This document shows positions 55,017 to 62,554 of a stretch of 64,000 nucleotides of DNA, piece by piece. Position 1 is the stretch's first letter. Each line of letters begins with the position of its first letter. The stretch spans positions 310,001 to 374,000 of the forward strand of contig NZ_CABFVU010000001.1 in NCBI RefSeq assembly GCF_902150045.1, given 5' to 3'. The position numbers were made by a program, and so were the translations under genes. This DNA comes from Chitinophaga polysaccharea (lineage in GTDB: Bacteria; Bacteroidota; Bacteroidia; Chitinophagales; Chitinophagaceae). A model generated the notes under the pieces. It did no database searches. It saw only the letters and a program-made list of their open reading frames with translations, and was not told the origin of the DNA.

Positions 55017-56225
55017 ATGAAGAACCATTGGGAATTACCTCATAAACCACGAAAATGGCAAGAAAATGCTCTTGACGAGTGGTGTAAAAGCTATAAGGGG
55101 ATTGTAAGTATTGTTACTGGCGGGGGAAAAACTTTATTTTCTTTTTTCTGTATCAATGAGTATAGGAAAAAAAAGAAAGATGGGAAAATAATAATAGTAG
55201 TACCGACTATTACCCTTCTTGATCAATGGTATGTATCATTGTTAGATGATTTTTCCGTTCCATCCGATCAAATAGCATGTTTCTCTTCAGAGGAAAAACC
55301 CAAAGAGTGGTTAACTGTCAATATTATAGTTATAAATACAGCTCGGAAGAAGTTAAAAACATTGAATGAAAAAGAAGATTTTTTCTTGATCGTGGATGAA
55401 TGTCATAGAGCTGGTAGTCCTTTAAATAGCGAAGCTATCAAAGGGAACTATTTTGCAACCTTAGGGCTTTCGGCAACTCCTGAAAGAGAATATGACGACG
55501 GGTTTAAAAAATATATTTTACCTAATCTTGGAAAGATTATATATACATATGATTATATTGAAGCACTTAATGACAGAGTCATCACTCCTTTTACTTTAAA
55601 CAATGTCAAGGTAAACCTTTTGCCTCATGAAGAGGAAGAATATAAAAAAGTAAGTAAAAAAATAAGATTTTTAGCTGAAAAAGATGATGAAAATGAAAGT
55701 GGTGGCTTTAAGATAAAAATGCAGCGTCTCCTAATTAAACGAGCAAAAATTTCTGCGGGAGCAATGATGAGAATACCAATTGCATGCAGAATTGCAGAGG
55801 ATCACAAGGCGGAACGAATAATAATTTTTCATGAAAGTATTGAGGGTGCAAATACATTAAATAAAATACTAAACGAAAGAAAGAATAATTCGGTAGTGTA
55901 TCATTCAGGAATTGGCCCTATTATTAGAAGAGATAATTTACGTCTCTATAGGAAGGGGATATTTAATATATTAGTTACGTGTAAGGCTCTCGATGAGGGA
56001 ATGAATGCTCCTGAAACTTCAATAGCAATAATAGCAAGTTCGACTGCAAGTACGAGACAACGTATACAAAGACTTGGAAGAGTTTTACGCCCAGCTATAA
56101 ATAAGACCGATGCAATAATATTTACACTTTATGCGACTGAACAGGAAAAGAACAGGCTAGTTACTGAATATAAGAAATTTAAATTGAACATTACTATTAA
56201 TTGGTTAAAAGGAATTAGTAAATAA
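55017..56225 (+). CDS. SF2 DEAD/DEAH-like helicase
   Basis: 402 residues, short for this class. Q motif Gln15 (RKWQENAL), Walker A TGGGKT (34-39), Walker B DECH (127-130), LGLSATPER (motif III), and motif VI TRQRIQRLGRVLRP (Gln351, Arg355 near 346-359). ATP-driven DNA translocase or remodeller. No nuclease is fused. The stop codon overlaps the next ATG by one base. Confidence 0.93.
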   Translation: MKNHWELPHKPRKWQENALDEWCKSYKGIVSIVTGGGKTLFSFFCINEYRKKKKDGKIIIVVPTITLLDQWYVSLLDDFSVPSDQIACFSSEEKPKEWLTVNIIVINTARKKLKTLNEKEDFFLIVDECHRAGSPLNSEAIKGNYFATLGLSATPEREYDDGFKKYILPNLGKIIYTYDYIEALNDRVITPFTLNNVKVNLLPHEEEEYKKVSKKIRFLAEKDDENESGGFKIKMQRLLIKRAKISAGAMMRIPIACRIAEDHKAERIIIFHESIEGANTLNKILNERKNNSVVYHSGIGPIIRRDNLRLYRKGIFNILVTCKALDEGMNAPETSIAIIASSTASTRQRIQRLGRVLRPAINKTDAIIFTLYATEQEKNRLVTEYKKFKLNITINWLKGISK

Positions 56226-57040
56226 TGGCTAGAGTATTAATTAATGATGAGTGGTATGATGAAGTTTCCGCAAAGGCTTTGAGGGAGTCTGAGTTTGAGG
56301 AAATTTTTTTGAGAAACGTCGATATTATCTACCCCGATTATTATACAATACCATTTAAAATTATCGTTGAATCTGAATATGGTAATGCTAAGGCCGATCT
56401 TGCCTTAATAGACAGGGATTATTTAAACTGGTGGGTAGTCGAAGTGGAAATGAGCCGACATTCTTTAAATAGTCATGTTTTGCCACAAGTTGAAATATTG
56501 TCTAATGCATTGTATGACGCTGAAATCGCAGCCTTTTTCCACAAAAAAAATCCAACCCTTGATTTGCAGCGATTAGATGCCTTACTGAAAGGCAAGCAGC
56601 CTAGAGTTATGGTCGTTTTGGACATACCCAAAGACAAATGGTCTCAAAAGCTTGAAAAATATAATGCTATTTTAAGTATATTCCAAATTTTTCGTTCCCA
56701 AAACGGCAATTTAATATTTAGATTGAATGGAGAATATCCACATAAATTTACTCCCAATCAATCTAAATGCAAATTTCCTCAGCTTTTAAATAGATTTCTT
56801 AAGGTTGAATCACCAGCAATATTAAACATACTAGATAAGGAAAAAATTTCCATTATCTGTGATGGTGCAACTACGGAATGGAAAAGGATTGACATAAAAG
56901 ATAGTGTGTATCTATATCCAGTTAGTTACAATCCTTTGGATATAAAAAAGGATTACTTATTATTACAGAAGCCAGATAATACATATCATTTAAAAGAACT
57001 AAAAAAATCTAAGTCATATGGAATTTCAAGTAGGCCCTGA
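56225..57040 (+). CDS. PD-(D/E)xK-like nuclease of the MORC-type operon
   Basis: 271 residues. The N-third has the strand-loop-strand core with Asp58 (KADLALID) and Glu73-Val-Glu75 (WWVVEVEM), an ExE variant of the ExK motif; an upstream Glu (EFEEIF, about 25) fits the first helix of the fold. The C-half is not recognised and may bind DNA or the ATPase. In this context it is the likely cutting subunit. It starts on the helicase stop and its end overlaps the MORC gene by 23 nt. Confidence 0.72.
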   Translation: MARVLINDEWYDEVSAKALRESEFEEIFLRNVDIIYPDYYTIPFKIIVESEYGNAKADLALIDRDYLNWWVVEVEMSRHSLNSHVLPQVEILSNALYDAEIAAFFHKKNPTLDLQRLDALLKGKQPRVMVVLDIPKDKWSQKLEKYNAILSIFQIFRSQNGNLIFRLNGEYPHKFTPNQSKCKFPQLLNRFLKVESPAILNILDKEKISIICDGATTEWKRIDIKDSVYLYPVSYNPLDIKKDYLLLQKPDNTYHLKELKKSKSYGISSRP

Positions 57041-58520
57041 CATTATAAAGTCCTATAAAAGACTTTCATATTCTCCCTGGCATGCCATAGCGGAACTAGT
57101 AGATAATTCAACCCAGGCATATTTTAATAATAAAGAAATTCTTGATGAAAAATATCAGAAAAACGATGAGAAACTTGATATCGTAATTGCCTATGATAGA
57201 GATTCTGATATTTTACGTGTTTCGGATAACTCCATGGGTATGTCTCTTTCAGAATTAGAAGATGCATTGCATATTGGAAAAGTAACAGAACGCACTTCTG
57301 GAAGGTCAAAATATGGCTTGGGTTTAAAGACGTCATCTTGCTGGCTTGGAAATGAATGGACAGTTAGAACTAAAAAACTTGGAGAAAGTACAGAATATCT
57401 TATAAAAGTAAATGTGGAAGACGTTGCTAGTGGTAACAAAGTCATAGTTCCGCAAGAAACGCAAGGTAAAGATAAAGACATCTCTTACACTGTTGTTGAA
57501 ATTACCCAACTTAACCGCCAATTTCATGGAAGAACACTAGGGAAAATCAGGGATTATCTTAGCTCAATGTATAGAATAGATATACGTGAAGGTAGACTGG
57601 TTTTGACTTGGCAAAATGAAAAATTAAAGTGGCAGGATTTTGAATTTTTATCTGATAGAAATGGGAACGAGTATAAAAAAGATTTCAATTTTATTGTTGC
57701 TGGAAAAACCATTATTGGCTGGGTCGGAATACTAAAAAATGGCAGTAGAGCAAACGCTGGATTCTCTATTTTACAATCAAATAGGGTTATTAAGGGATGG
57801 CCTAAAGCATGGAGGCCTGGCAAGATCTATGGACAAGAAGAAGGGTCGAATGATTTGATTAACCAGAGACTGATTGGAGAAATTCATTTAGATGGATTTG
57901 AAGTAAGTCATACCAAGGATGATATACAATGGTTTGGTAGTCAGGAAGAAGACGTTGAGAATGAGTTATATAATGCTTGTAATGATTATAGAGAAATTGC
58001 CAGAGAATATAGAAAATCTACAGATGATGGTAGAGGCCCCTCTACTGCAGAAACGGACGTAGCGATTGATGAATTAAGAAAAGAACTGTTTTCTGCAGAA
58101 ATGGTGGATAAAATTGCCTTGACAGTTATTCCAGATGATGAGGCGATTAATGAAACTGTTTCACAGTTGACTGAAACAGTAGAAGAAAAGTTGGAACCGG
58201 AGATTGAAGGAGAGATGGGAGGGATATTTGTGAAAGTATATATTGACGGTGAAATGTCTCCTAATGATCCATATGTTATCGTTGAAGCGTCAAAATCCGA
58301 TGAAGTGATAATTATAGTAAATGCTTCCCATCCTCATTGGAACCAAATTAGTGGGGATCATGGTACGTTAAATTATTTAAGACACTGTACTTATGATGGC
58401 GTTGCCGAGCATATGGCAAGGTTCAAAAAAAGTACAATAAACCCCAACACTATAAAAATATTAAAAGATTCACTTTTACGAGTTGCTTTTAGTATAGAGC
58501 AAAATATTGTAAATAACTAA
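57018..58520 (+). CDS. MORC-like GHKL ATPase
   Basis: 500 residues. N-box IAELVDNSTQAY (Glu26, Asp29, Asn30), the glycine loop DNSMGM (70-75) and the lid SKYGLGLK (97-104) are GHKL ATP sites; the following segment (about 150-330, with TVVEITQLNRQ and IGEIHLDGFEVSHTKDDIQW) fits the S5 transducer of MORC/paraMORC proteins. These ATPases close on ATP and remodel DNA. The C-part (about 360-490) is unassigned. Last gene of the R-M-like operon, overlapping the nuclease gene. Confidence 0.88.
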   Translation: MEFQVGPDIIKSYKRLSYSPWHAIAELVDNSTQAYFNNKEILDEKYQKNDEKLDIVIAYDRDSDILRVSDNSMGMSLSELEDALHIGKVTERTSGRSKYGLGLKTSSCWLGNEWTVRTKKLGESTEYLIKVNVEDVASGNKVIVPQETQGKDKDISYTVVEITQLNRQFHGRTLGKIRDYLSSMYRIDIREGRLVLTWQNEKLKWQDFEFLSDRNGNEYKKDFNFIVAGKTIIGWVGILKNGSRANAGFSILQSNRVIKGWPKAWRPGKIYGQEEGSNDLINQRLIGEIHLDGFEVSHTKDDIQWFGSQEEDVENELYNACNDYREIAREYRKSTDDGRGPSTAETDVAIDELRKELFSAEMVDKIALTVIPDDEAINETVSQLTETVEEKLEPEIEGEMGGIFVKVYIDGEMSPNDPYVIVEASKSDEVIIIVNASHPHWNQISGDHGTLNYLRHCTYDGVAEHMARFKKSTINPNTIKILKDSLLRVAFSIEQNIVNN

Positions 58521-58751
58521 TAAAATCAAGATCAAATGTATACACTATGCAGCGTTCTTAATATTGTTAGAAATTGGTTTGATAATCTGGGAGTGTAAAA
58601 TAAACTGTGTCAAAATAACTTATGCATTGTTATCTTAATTGCAGGATTGGGGCCAAAACGTTTGGCATTATCGTCCTCCCTCACCACATGTTTTTTAGAA
58701 AATACTATACCTTGTTTAAATCAAAAACCACTCGCCTAACCAAAAACTAAA

Positions 58752-60059
58752 ATGCCTACGGTTGATTTTTTACTACGATCCTATGATCAAACTGAAGCCT
58801 TCGCTTGCCATTCCGACTCCCTGGATAATGTATTAGCTTTTCAATACGAGTTTCTAAGCCTTTTTCCCGGCCTTGCCAACTTTGATACGAACACCATTCG
58901 ACCCGAGCTAATAAAATCATCAGAGATTGAGGCAAACATTGAGGCTTTTATCAAGAAAGCCGAAGGGGAAATTCCTGCCATACATAGAATTGGCTCGTTT
59001 ATTAGAAACCTCGCGGATGGCGAAACTTTCTTTGTTTTTCCGACATCCGAATTGGATCGAAAAGTTTCGTTTCATATTAGCAATTTGCTCTCAGCAAGAT
59101 ATCACAAAGAAGATTTTGAAGAGACTCAAACAAGCATGAATGAGCTTTTTGGGGGGTTACTTGATAAGTACGATATTTTTCCATACGGCAATAAAAGGAA
59201 GGCCATCGGAAATTCCTCTAAAGCTGACCGTATTTGCCGATTTTGCCAAAACACGAGAATACCACTTGCATTCAAAAAAAGAGCACACGCTATTTCAGAG
59301 GCTTTAGGAAATAAGACGCTCGTATTGCACGACGAATGTGATGGTTGCAATGAAGAATTCAGTAGGACATTGGAACCTCAAATAATCGAATTTTTCTCAT
59401 TGTATCGCACTATTTATGAGATAAAGGGAAAAGGGGGTACTAAGAAATTTTCGGGGAAAAATTTTAAAATTGGACGCAATGAGGATGAATTACTGGAGAT
59501 CTCTTTTAGTGATCTAGAGAAGATCGAACCAGAAAATCAAGACGTTGTAGAAGATGCTCCAAAGCTTCCATTCACAATCACGTTGCATTCAAACAAAAAA
59601 ATTTCTAGACAGAATCTATACAGATGTTTTTGCAAATTCTTTTTGAGCGTTATTCCGGAAGAATTGCTGCCGCAATTCAGAGAAACAATTAAATGGACGA
59701 ATAGCGAGTTTGACATTGACAAGCTTCCACAAATAATAGAATTCAATTTTCCCCACAGTTTTCAAGAACAGCCTGTACTGTTAGTATTTATACGCCGAGA
59801 TAATGACCAAAGTGTTCCGTTTGCAGTTTGTGAATTTCAGTTCACATTTCACCGGTACATCTTTATCATTCCCCGGTCCACAGCGGACAGTAAAGATTTT
59901 AGCGAAAAAGAAAATTTTGACAACTTTCTATCAGTATTCAGCCATTTAAATCGCGCGCAAGACGGCATGTACGTTGATTTCTCGGATGCTAAAATGCGCG
60001 ACTTTGTAATTAATTGCAATTTTGTAAAGAACAATCAAAGTGATGAGATTGTAGAGTAA
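58752..60059 (+). CDS. HNH endonuclease (HNH_5-like), defence-associated
   Basis: 435 residues. A zinc HNH core lies in 162-200: Cys162-x2-Cys165, His179 (RAHAISEALG), Cys196-x2-Cys199 and Asn200 (ECDGCNEEFS), the pattern of the HNH_5 family. N- and C-regions are unassigned. Starts 231 bp behind the MORC gene with its own AT-rich gap, so it may be an additional nuclease rather than part of the operon. Confidence 0.82.
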   Translation: MPTVDFLLRSYDQTEAFACHSDSLDNVLAFQYEFLSLFPGLANFDTNTIRPELIKSSEIEANIEAFIKKAEGEIPAIHRIGSFIRNLADGETFFVFPTSELDRKVSFHISNLLSARYHKEDFEETQTSMNELFGGLLDKYDIFPYGNKRKAIGNSSKADRICRFCQNTRIPLAFKKRAHAISEALGNKTLVLHDECDGCNEEFSRTLEPQIIEFFSLYRTIYEIKGKGGTKKFSGKNFKIGRNEDELLEISFSDLEKIEPENQDVVEDAPKLPFTITLHSNKKISRQNLYRCFCKFFLSVIPEELLPQFRETIKWTNSEFDIDKLPQIIEFNFPHSFQEQPVLLVFIRRDNDQSVPFAVCEFQFTFHRYIFIIPRSTADSKDFSEKENFDNFLSVFSHLNRAQDGMYVDFSDAKMRDFVINCNFVKNNQSDEIVE

Positions 60060-60102
60060 GGCAATGAAAATCGTTGTAATTATAACGGCAGCAATGTTAT
60101 AG

Positions 60103-60351
60103 ACTGATCGGTTTGTAGATAAGGTTGAAGGTGAGAGCGTAGAAGAAATATTCATGCTACCTAAAGAGAATAAGGAAAGTAAAAGACAGTACAAACGGGA
60201 GCTTTATAAGGTAAGGAATGTGGTGGAGAGGGAGATCAATAAACTCAAGCATTACCGCAGAATAGCTACCGAGTATTACAAAAAGGCCCGCAACTCCACA
60301 GCCTTGCCGCTGCCGTCGTCAACACAAAATAATTCTGTCAATACATCTTAG
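60103..60351 (+). pseudogene. Remnant of an IS5-family transposase (C-terminal tail)
   Basis: Read from 60103, the frame gives a degenerate tail: YKRELYKVRNVVEREINKLKHYRRIATEYYKKARN, the C-terminal IS5 pattern with a Glu/Phe-type E box (RNVVE). The upstream core is missing and a stop lies at 60100. A dead copy left by an older insertion. Confidence 0.8.
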
Positions 60352-60414
60352 AGGGCAGAGATAGCCTTCAGAATTTGAAACATTTGGTTCGATAACGTTC
60401 CACTTGGGGGCACT

Positions 60415-60451
60415 AAAGAAGGTTGTAAGTATTTGACTTACAACCTTCTTT
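60415..60451. repeat. Perfect 15-bp inverted repeat
   Basis: AAAGAAGGTTGTAAG pairs with CTTACAACCTTCTTT across a 7-nt loop. It sits between the IS5 remnant and the ISL3 element and may be a terminator or an element end. Confidence 0.8.
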
Positions 60452-60486
60452 GTTTGTGTCAATGTCGTTTTCGTACGGTTTTACAC

Positions 60487-60519
60487 TATTTGGGATCAAG
60501 TTGAAAAGTTGGGGGATAG
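60487..60519 (+). repeat. Left end of the ISL3 element: target duplication plus terminal inverted repeat
   Basis: ACTATTTG (60487-60494) followed by the 25-bp inverted repeat (60495-60519), identical to the right end in reverse complement. Confidence 0.95.
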
Positions 60520-60562
60520 GATAAAAAGTAGTTTTTTTGCAGCAGATTAACCAACGAAGCAC

Positions 60563-60916
60563 GTGGATCAGAATTTTCGCAAACTAGTAGAGATGCTGTT
60601 ACCAGCAGGGGTTTTAGAGTATTTTGACTTAATTGATTCAAGTCAGAATAAGGAGGGTATTGATATATACCTGGAAGAAAAGAATACAATCCCAGTAGAG
60701 CATCAGCATAGAAAAGCACACTCCAAAGGTTTCTTCTCAGAAATTGCAATTCAGGATTTTCCTATACGTGGCCAAAAGGTCACCCTGCATGCCAAACGCC
60801 GTCGGTGGGAGGTTTTAGAGGATGGAGAAATAATAACAAGAGATTGGGAAATAGTTAAAAAAGGCACACGAATGACACCGGAGTTCGGTGCTTTTTTAAA
60901 AGGATTACTTAGATAA
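60563..60916 (+). CDS. ISAon1-family transposase, N-terminal region protein
   Basis: 117 residues from a GTG start. It matches the small first ORF of ISAon1-type elements, with a basic core HAKRRRWEVLEDG and the ending EFGAFLKGLLR. Probably binds the terminal repeats. The second ORF lies in the +1 frame; its frame is open from 60900, so the two overlap by 17 nt and a slip or re-initiation could join them. Confidence 0.85.
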   Translation: MDQNFRKLVEMLLPAGVLEYFDLIDSSQNKEGIDIYLEEKNTIPVEHQHRKAHSKGFFSEIAIQDFPIRGQKVTLHAKRRRWEVLEDGEIITRDWEIVKKGTRMTPEFGAFLKGLLR

Positions 60917-60932
60917 ATATCCTGTAAGCCCT

Positions 60933-61892
60933 GTGCAATTGGGCCATTTCTTTCAGATAGACGGTAAACAGTTAGGCCAGCAATACAAGCATCATCTCAG
61001 TGATTTTGGTACCTGGGATCAAAAAGAACATGCTACTGAATGGATGCTTTTTGAACAAAACATTGGTGCCGCTTTAAGTATAGACGAGACAGCCTTTTCC
61101 AGTGGAGAACTGTATACAATTGTCACTAATAAGCTGGCCAAAGGGCGCAAAGGCTCAATAGTGGCTATGATCAAGGGCACTCAGTCTGAATTTCTGAAAG
61201 AAATACTGTTTAAGATCCCTAAACGCCTGCGTGGAAGAGTACAGGAAGTTACCATCGATATGTCTGGTAGCCTTAATAGCGCTGTTAAAGCCTGTTTCCC
61301 TAACGCCCATCGGGTGATAGATCGCTTCCATGTGCAACACCTGGCTTTTGATGCGGTACAGGAAATCAGAATAAAGCATCGCTGGGAAGCCCTGGAACAG
61401 GAGAATCTGGAATACGAGCAGGCAAAACGAGCCGCAATGAAGTATGAGCCAGTCAGGCTCGCTAACGGCGATACAGCTAAACAGCTGCTGGCCAGAAGCC
61501 GATACTTGCTATTTAAGCATCCCAGACTATGGACCAGAGAGCAGCAGCAGAGAGCGGAACTTTTATTTAGTCATTACCCCCTTATTCATAAATCCTACCA
61601 GCTATCCCTGCGACTCGGTGAGGTTTACAGACATTGTAAGTGTAAAGAAGAAGCATTTAAGAAGCTGGCTTTGTGGTATAATGACGTGGAGGAAGCGGGG
61701 ATTTTATCCTTCAAGACCGTTGCCAGGACTATCAGAACTCATTATCTGGGTATCCTCAACTTCTTCAACAACAGAGCCACCAATGCGGCTGCAGAATCAT
61801 TCAATGCAAAAGTAAAGTCCTTTAGAAATGCACTGCGAGGGGTGCGGGATGTAGAATTCTTTCTTTATAGATTGACTAAACTTTATGCCTAA
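60933..61892 (+). CDS. ISL3-family (ISAon1-like) transposase, catalytic part
   Basis: 319 residues from a GTG at 60933. DDE transposase of the ISL3 type: SIDETAF (first Asp), TIDMSGSL (second Asp), NAAAESFNAKVKSF (Glu), and RVIDRFHV. The chain reads to the end with no internal stop. The frame is open upstream to 60900, so a frameshifted fusion with the first ORF is possible. Confidence 0.92.
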   Translation: MQLGHFFQIDGKQLGQQYKHHLSDFGTWDQKEHATEWMLFEQNIGAALSIDETAFSSGELYTIVTNKLAKGRKGSIVAMIKGTQSEFLKEILFKIPKRLRGRVQEVTIDMSGSLNSAVKACFPNAHRVIDRFHVQHLAFDAVQEIRIKHRWEALEQENLEYEQAKRAAMKYEPVRLANGDTAKQLLARSRYLLFKHPRLWTREQQQRAELLFSHYPLIHKSYQLSLRLGEVYRHCKCKEEAFKKLALWYNDVEEAGILSFKTVARTIRTHYLGILNFFNNRATNAAAESFNAKVKSFRNALRGVRDVEFFLYRLTKLYA

Positions 61893-61903
61893 AATTTATG
61901 GAC

Positions 61904-61936
61904 ATCCCCCAACTTTTCAACTTGATCCACTATTTG
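61904..61936 (-). repeat. Right end of the ISL3 element: terminal inverted repeat plus target duplication
   Basis: 25-bp inverted repeat (61904-61928) followed by ACTATTTG (61929-61936), the copy of the 8 bp before the element. Confidence 0.95.
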
Positions 61937-62271
61937 CGACACGAAATTGACACCCGACATGACACACAAAAAATTATCTTTTCTTTCCTGAGCAGACAGC
62001 CAGTCCTGCATTTTGGCAGAATGACAATAAAGCTGTTGTGTACGAAAAAATTTTCTTTATTTTCGCTCGCTTTCCCATCATTTTGCCAATTGCTTCCAAT
62101 TCTTATTCACACGGGCTACATGGATGGAGGCGTTGCACTCACCTTAGCTGTTCGCCATAAACAACTACCAGCCCGACCTTCCTGCGTTCATGTGTTTCTA
62201 TGTTTGGCAAAGAGGTATAAAAAAGCTTTGAGACTAATACAGGTAGAAAAGTATAAAAAAAAGTTAAACAT

Positions 62272-62302
62272 ATTGAAAAAATGAAAAACACCGTTATATT
62301 TG
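62272..62302 (+). promoter_or_regulatory. Promoter for the exporter transcript
   Basis: ATTG (62272-62275), 19-nt spacer, TATATTTG (62295-62302), a good Bacteroidota promoter. Start about 62309, leaving a leader of about 245 nt before the exporter ATG. Confidence 0.7.
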
Positions 62303-62402
62303 TTGCATATGAGCGCCTTTTATAGTTGTGAACAATGTAACTATAGTGAACCCGTCGAAGACAAAACCAAATCTAAATTTTAAAAACAATTTTTTCCGTT
62401 GA

Positions 62403-62483
62403 AATCCATTTATTAACAATCATAAAAACAACTTCAAAGAAAAAGATTATAACCTAGACATCAACCTCGACAAGTTAACCTAA
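62403..62483 (+). other. Candidate leader-peptide-like frame (weak)
   Basis: An open frame in the exporter leader ends in EKDYNLDINLDKLT and a stop. This resembles the Lys/Leu/Asn-rich leaders of Bacteroidota RiPP precursors (KKLSLNKLTI type). It has no ATG, GTG or TTG start, so it is probably a decayed precursor or chance. Confidence 0.2.
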
Positions 62484-62554
62484 GCGTTCGTTAAGAGTTT
62501 GGTCATTAACCGGCATAAATGAATGTTCATCCCATATTTAATCCGTATATAACT

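Larger units (their letters stand above)
60495..61928 (+). mobile_element. Intact ISL3-family (ISAon1-like) insertion sequence
   Basis: 1434 bp bounded by perfect 25-bp inverted repeats (60495-60519 and 61904-61928, both reading GGATCAAGTTGAAAAG and onward to GGGGGAT outward-in). An identical 8-bp direct repeat ACTATTTG flanks it at 60487-60494 and 61929-61936, the target duplication typical of ISL3. It holds two transposase ORFs. Perfect ends and duplication indicate recent insertion. Confidence 0.95.
61937..62554. other. Gap behind the ISL3 element and leader of the exporter
   Basis: About 620 bp with no gene that I can support. An open frame from 61898 to 62284 begins inside the IS end and reads through without recognisable sequence, so I do not call it. 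The second half holds the exporter promoter and possible small-peptide reading frames. Confidence 0.5.

Noticed and set aside
60385-60413. Stretch with GGTTCGA and GGGGGCAC, like a tRNA T arm and acceptor end
   Set aside because: The T stem and acceptor do not pair, and no anticodon arm can be built. It may be a decayed attachment site, but I cannot support that.
61898-62284. 128-residue frame across the right end of the ISL3 element
   Set aside because: It starts inside the insertion-sequence end and reads into unrelated flank; no motif or signal is seen.
62309-62383. 24-residue frame MSAFYSCEQCNYSEP in the exporter leader
   Set aside because: It starts at the predicted transcription start with no leader and has no double-glycine or other precursor mark.
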